Source: Alishewanella agri BL06 (GTDB lineage Bacteria; Pseudomonadota; Gammaproteobacteria; Enterobacterales; Alteromonadaceae). From it: a stretch of 64,000 bases of DNA. Of this stretch, positions 63,623 through 64,000 are shown in pieces (position 1 is the first letter of the stretch; each line of letters starts with the position of its first letter). A program made the translations under genes and the position numbers. Under the pieces are notes generated by a model. The model did no database searches. It was not told where the DNA came from and saw only the letters and a program-made list of their open reading frames with translations. Where the stretch lies: NCBI RefSeq assembly GCF_000272005.1, contig NZ_AKKU01000011.1, forward strand, positions 124,001 through 188,000. The letters are read 5' to 3'.

Positions 63623-64000
63623 TTAGCCTACAAAGCGCTGATAACCATACCAGGCGGCTACAGCAACGATGATCAGCAACAGCAGATACAACGCCCAGGG
63701 CCGTTTTTTCTCAGCAAAAGGATCATGCAAGGAGCGTTTGGCACCTTTCGGCAGATGCGCCAGTCCGGTCAGCGAGGCACCAAAAGGCACATTAATTTTC
63801 GCCCGGGCATTCACTGCCCAGCCATTAGCATCCAATAAGGGGCCAATATTGCGCCGGCGTAGTGTCAGATACGCCAGTAACATCGATGGTGCCGAAATCA
63901 GCAGCATTACCCCGAGTAATACCAGCGGAATTTGCCACCAGCTCAGCGAAAACAAGCCCGCCACTATCGCCGCCAGTGCCGTGCCTAAGGCGCCTAATGC
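63623..64000 (-). CDS. Membrane protein of unknown function, C-terminal fragment
   Basis: The frame is open to the right edge of the window, so only about the last 125 codons are seen. It holds two hydrophobic segments, SWWQIPLVLLGVMLLISAPS and PWALYLLLLIIVAVAAWYGY, with a polar middle containing LLDANGWAVNARAKINVPFG and LPKGAKRSLHDPFAEKKRP. I do not recognise the family. A GTG at 63964 is possible, but the upstream frame reads on with similar composition (ALGALGTALAAI), so a longer protein is more likely. Confidence 0.7.
   Translation of the reverse strand, partial: ALGALGTALAAIVAGLFSLSWWQIPLVLLGVMLLISAPSMLLAYLTLRRRNIGPLLDANGWAVNARAKINVPFGASLTGLAHLPKGAKRSLHDPFAEKKRPWALYLLLLIIVAVAAWYGYQRFVG

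Overview
The window reads as the chromosome of an aquatic gammaproteobacterium of the Alteromonadales/Chromatiaceae type (Rheinheimera, Arsukibacterium and Alishewanella are the nearest matches by general impression). This rests on ruvA-ruvC-yebC-aspS next to cmoA-cmoB, a long FadE, an ExeM-type extracellular nuclease, many exported peptidases, TonB-dependent sugar uptake and abundant hairpin-rich intergenic repeats. No rRNA, tRNA, CRISPR array or prophage was seen. Genes are densely packed, and several start at TTG or GTG.

Layout. 1-9.8 kb is housekeeping: Holliday junction processing (ruvA, ruvC), yebC, aspS, the cmo5U tRNA-modification pair cmoA-cmoB, purM-purN and a YafJ-type amidotransferase. 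10-24.5 kb holds fadE with a FadR-like operator, a secreted nuclease, ppnP, an Atm1-like ABC exporter, a DksA/TraR zinc-finger protein, a TetR-controlled RND efflux operon and a group of small membrane or redox proteins. 24.5-34 kb carries a tricorn-like S41 protease, a TetR regulator, an EamA transporter, an 80-bp tandem hairpin repeat, a SIMPL protein, an M1 aminopeptidase and chrA. 34.8-41.4 kb holds an S9 lipoprotein peptidase, an arsenate-resistance operon (ArsC-ArsR fusion, dual-specificity phosphatase, GAPDH, ArsJ) behind two overlapping palindromic operators, and a CDF transporter. 41.4-51 kb is accessory: an aldo/keto reductase, a PL10 pectate lyase with a divergent esterase, lipase-like, GNAT and M14 proteins, a LysR regulator, PagL and AcpH.

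51-63.5 kb is a sucrose-type carbohydrate-utilisation locus: TonB receptor, LacI repressor, MFS permease, amylosucrase and fructokinase. Copies of one palindrome (CTTAAACGTTTAAG and variants) lie before the receptor, the repressor, the permease and the amylosucrase/fructokinase divergence, so the genes look like one regulon. The parts match the Xanthomonas sux set. A folate-independent methionine synthase pair (MesD and MesX/DUF1852) with a divergent LysR gene sits inside the locus.

The most unusual signal is in the two gene-free stretches at 34.0-34.8 kb and 42.5-43.06 kb. They share two 123-bp modules, one differing at a single base and one identical but inverted. Both modules are built of hairpins whose loops display CAGGGATG, which fits the CANGGANG loop recognised by CsrA/RsmA/RsmE proteins. 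One copy matches the CsrA SELEX consensus RUACARGGAUGU exactly. These dispersed repeats could, if transcribed, act as CsrA-binding decoys or 3' UTR elements. That role is inference; the motif and structure are visible in the sequence.
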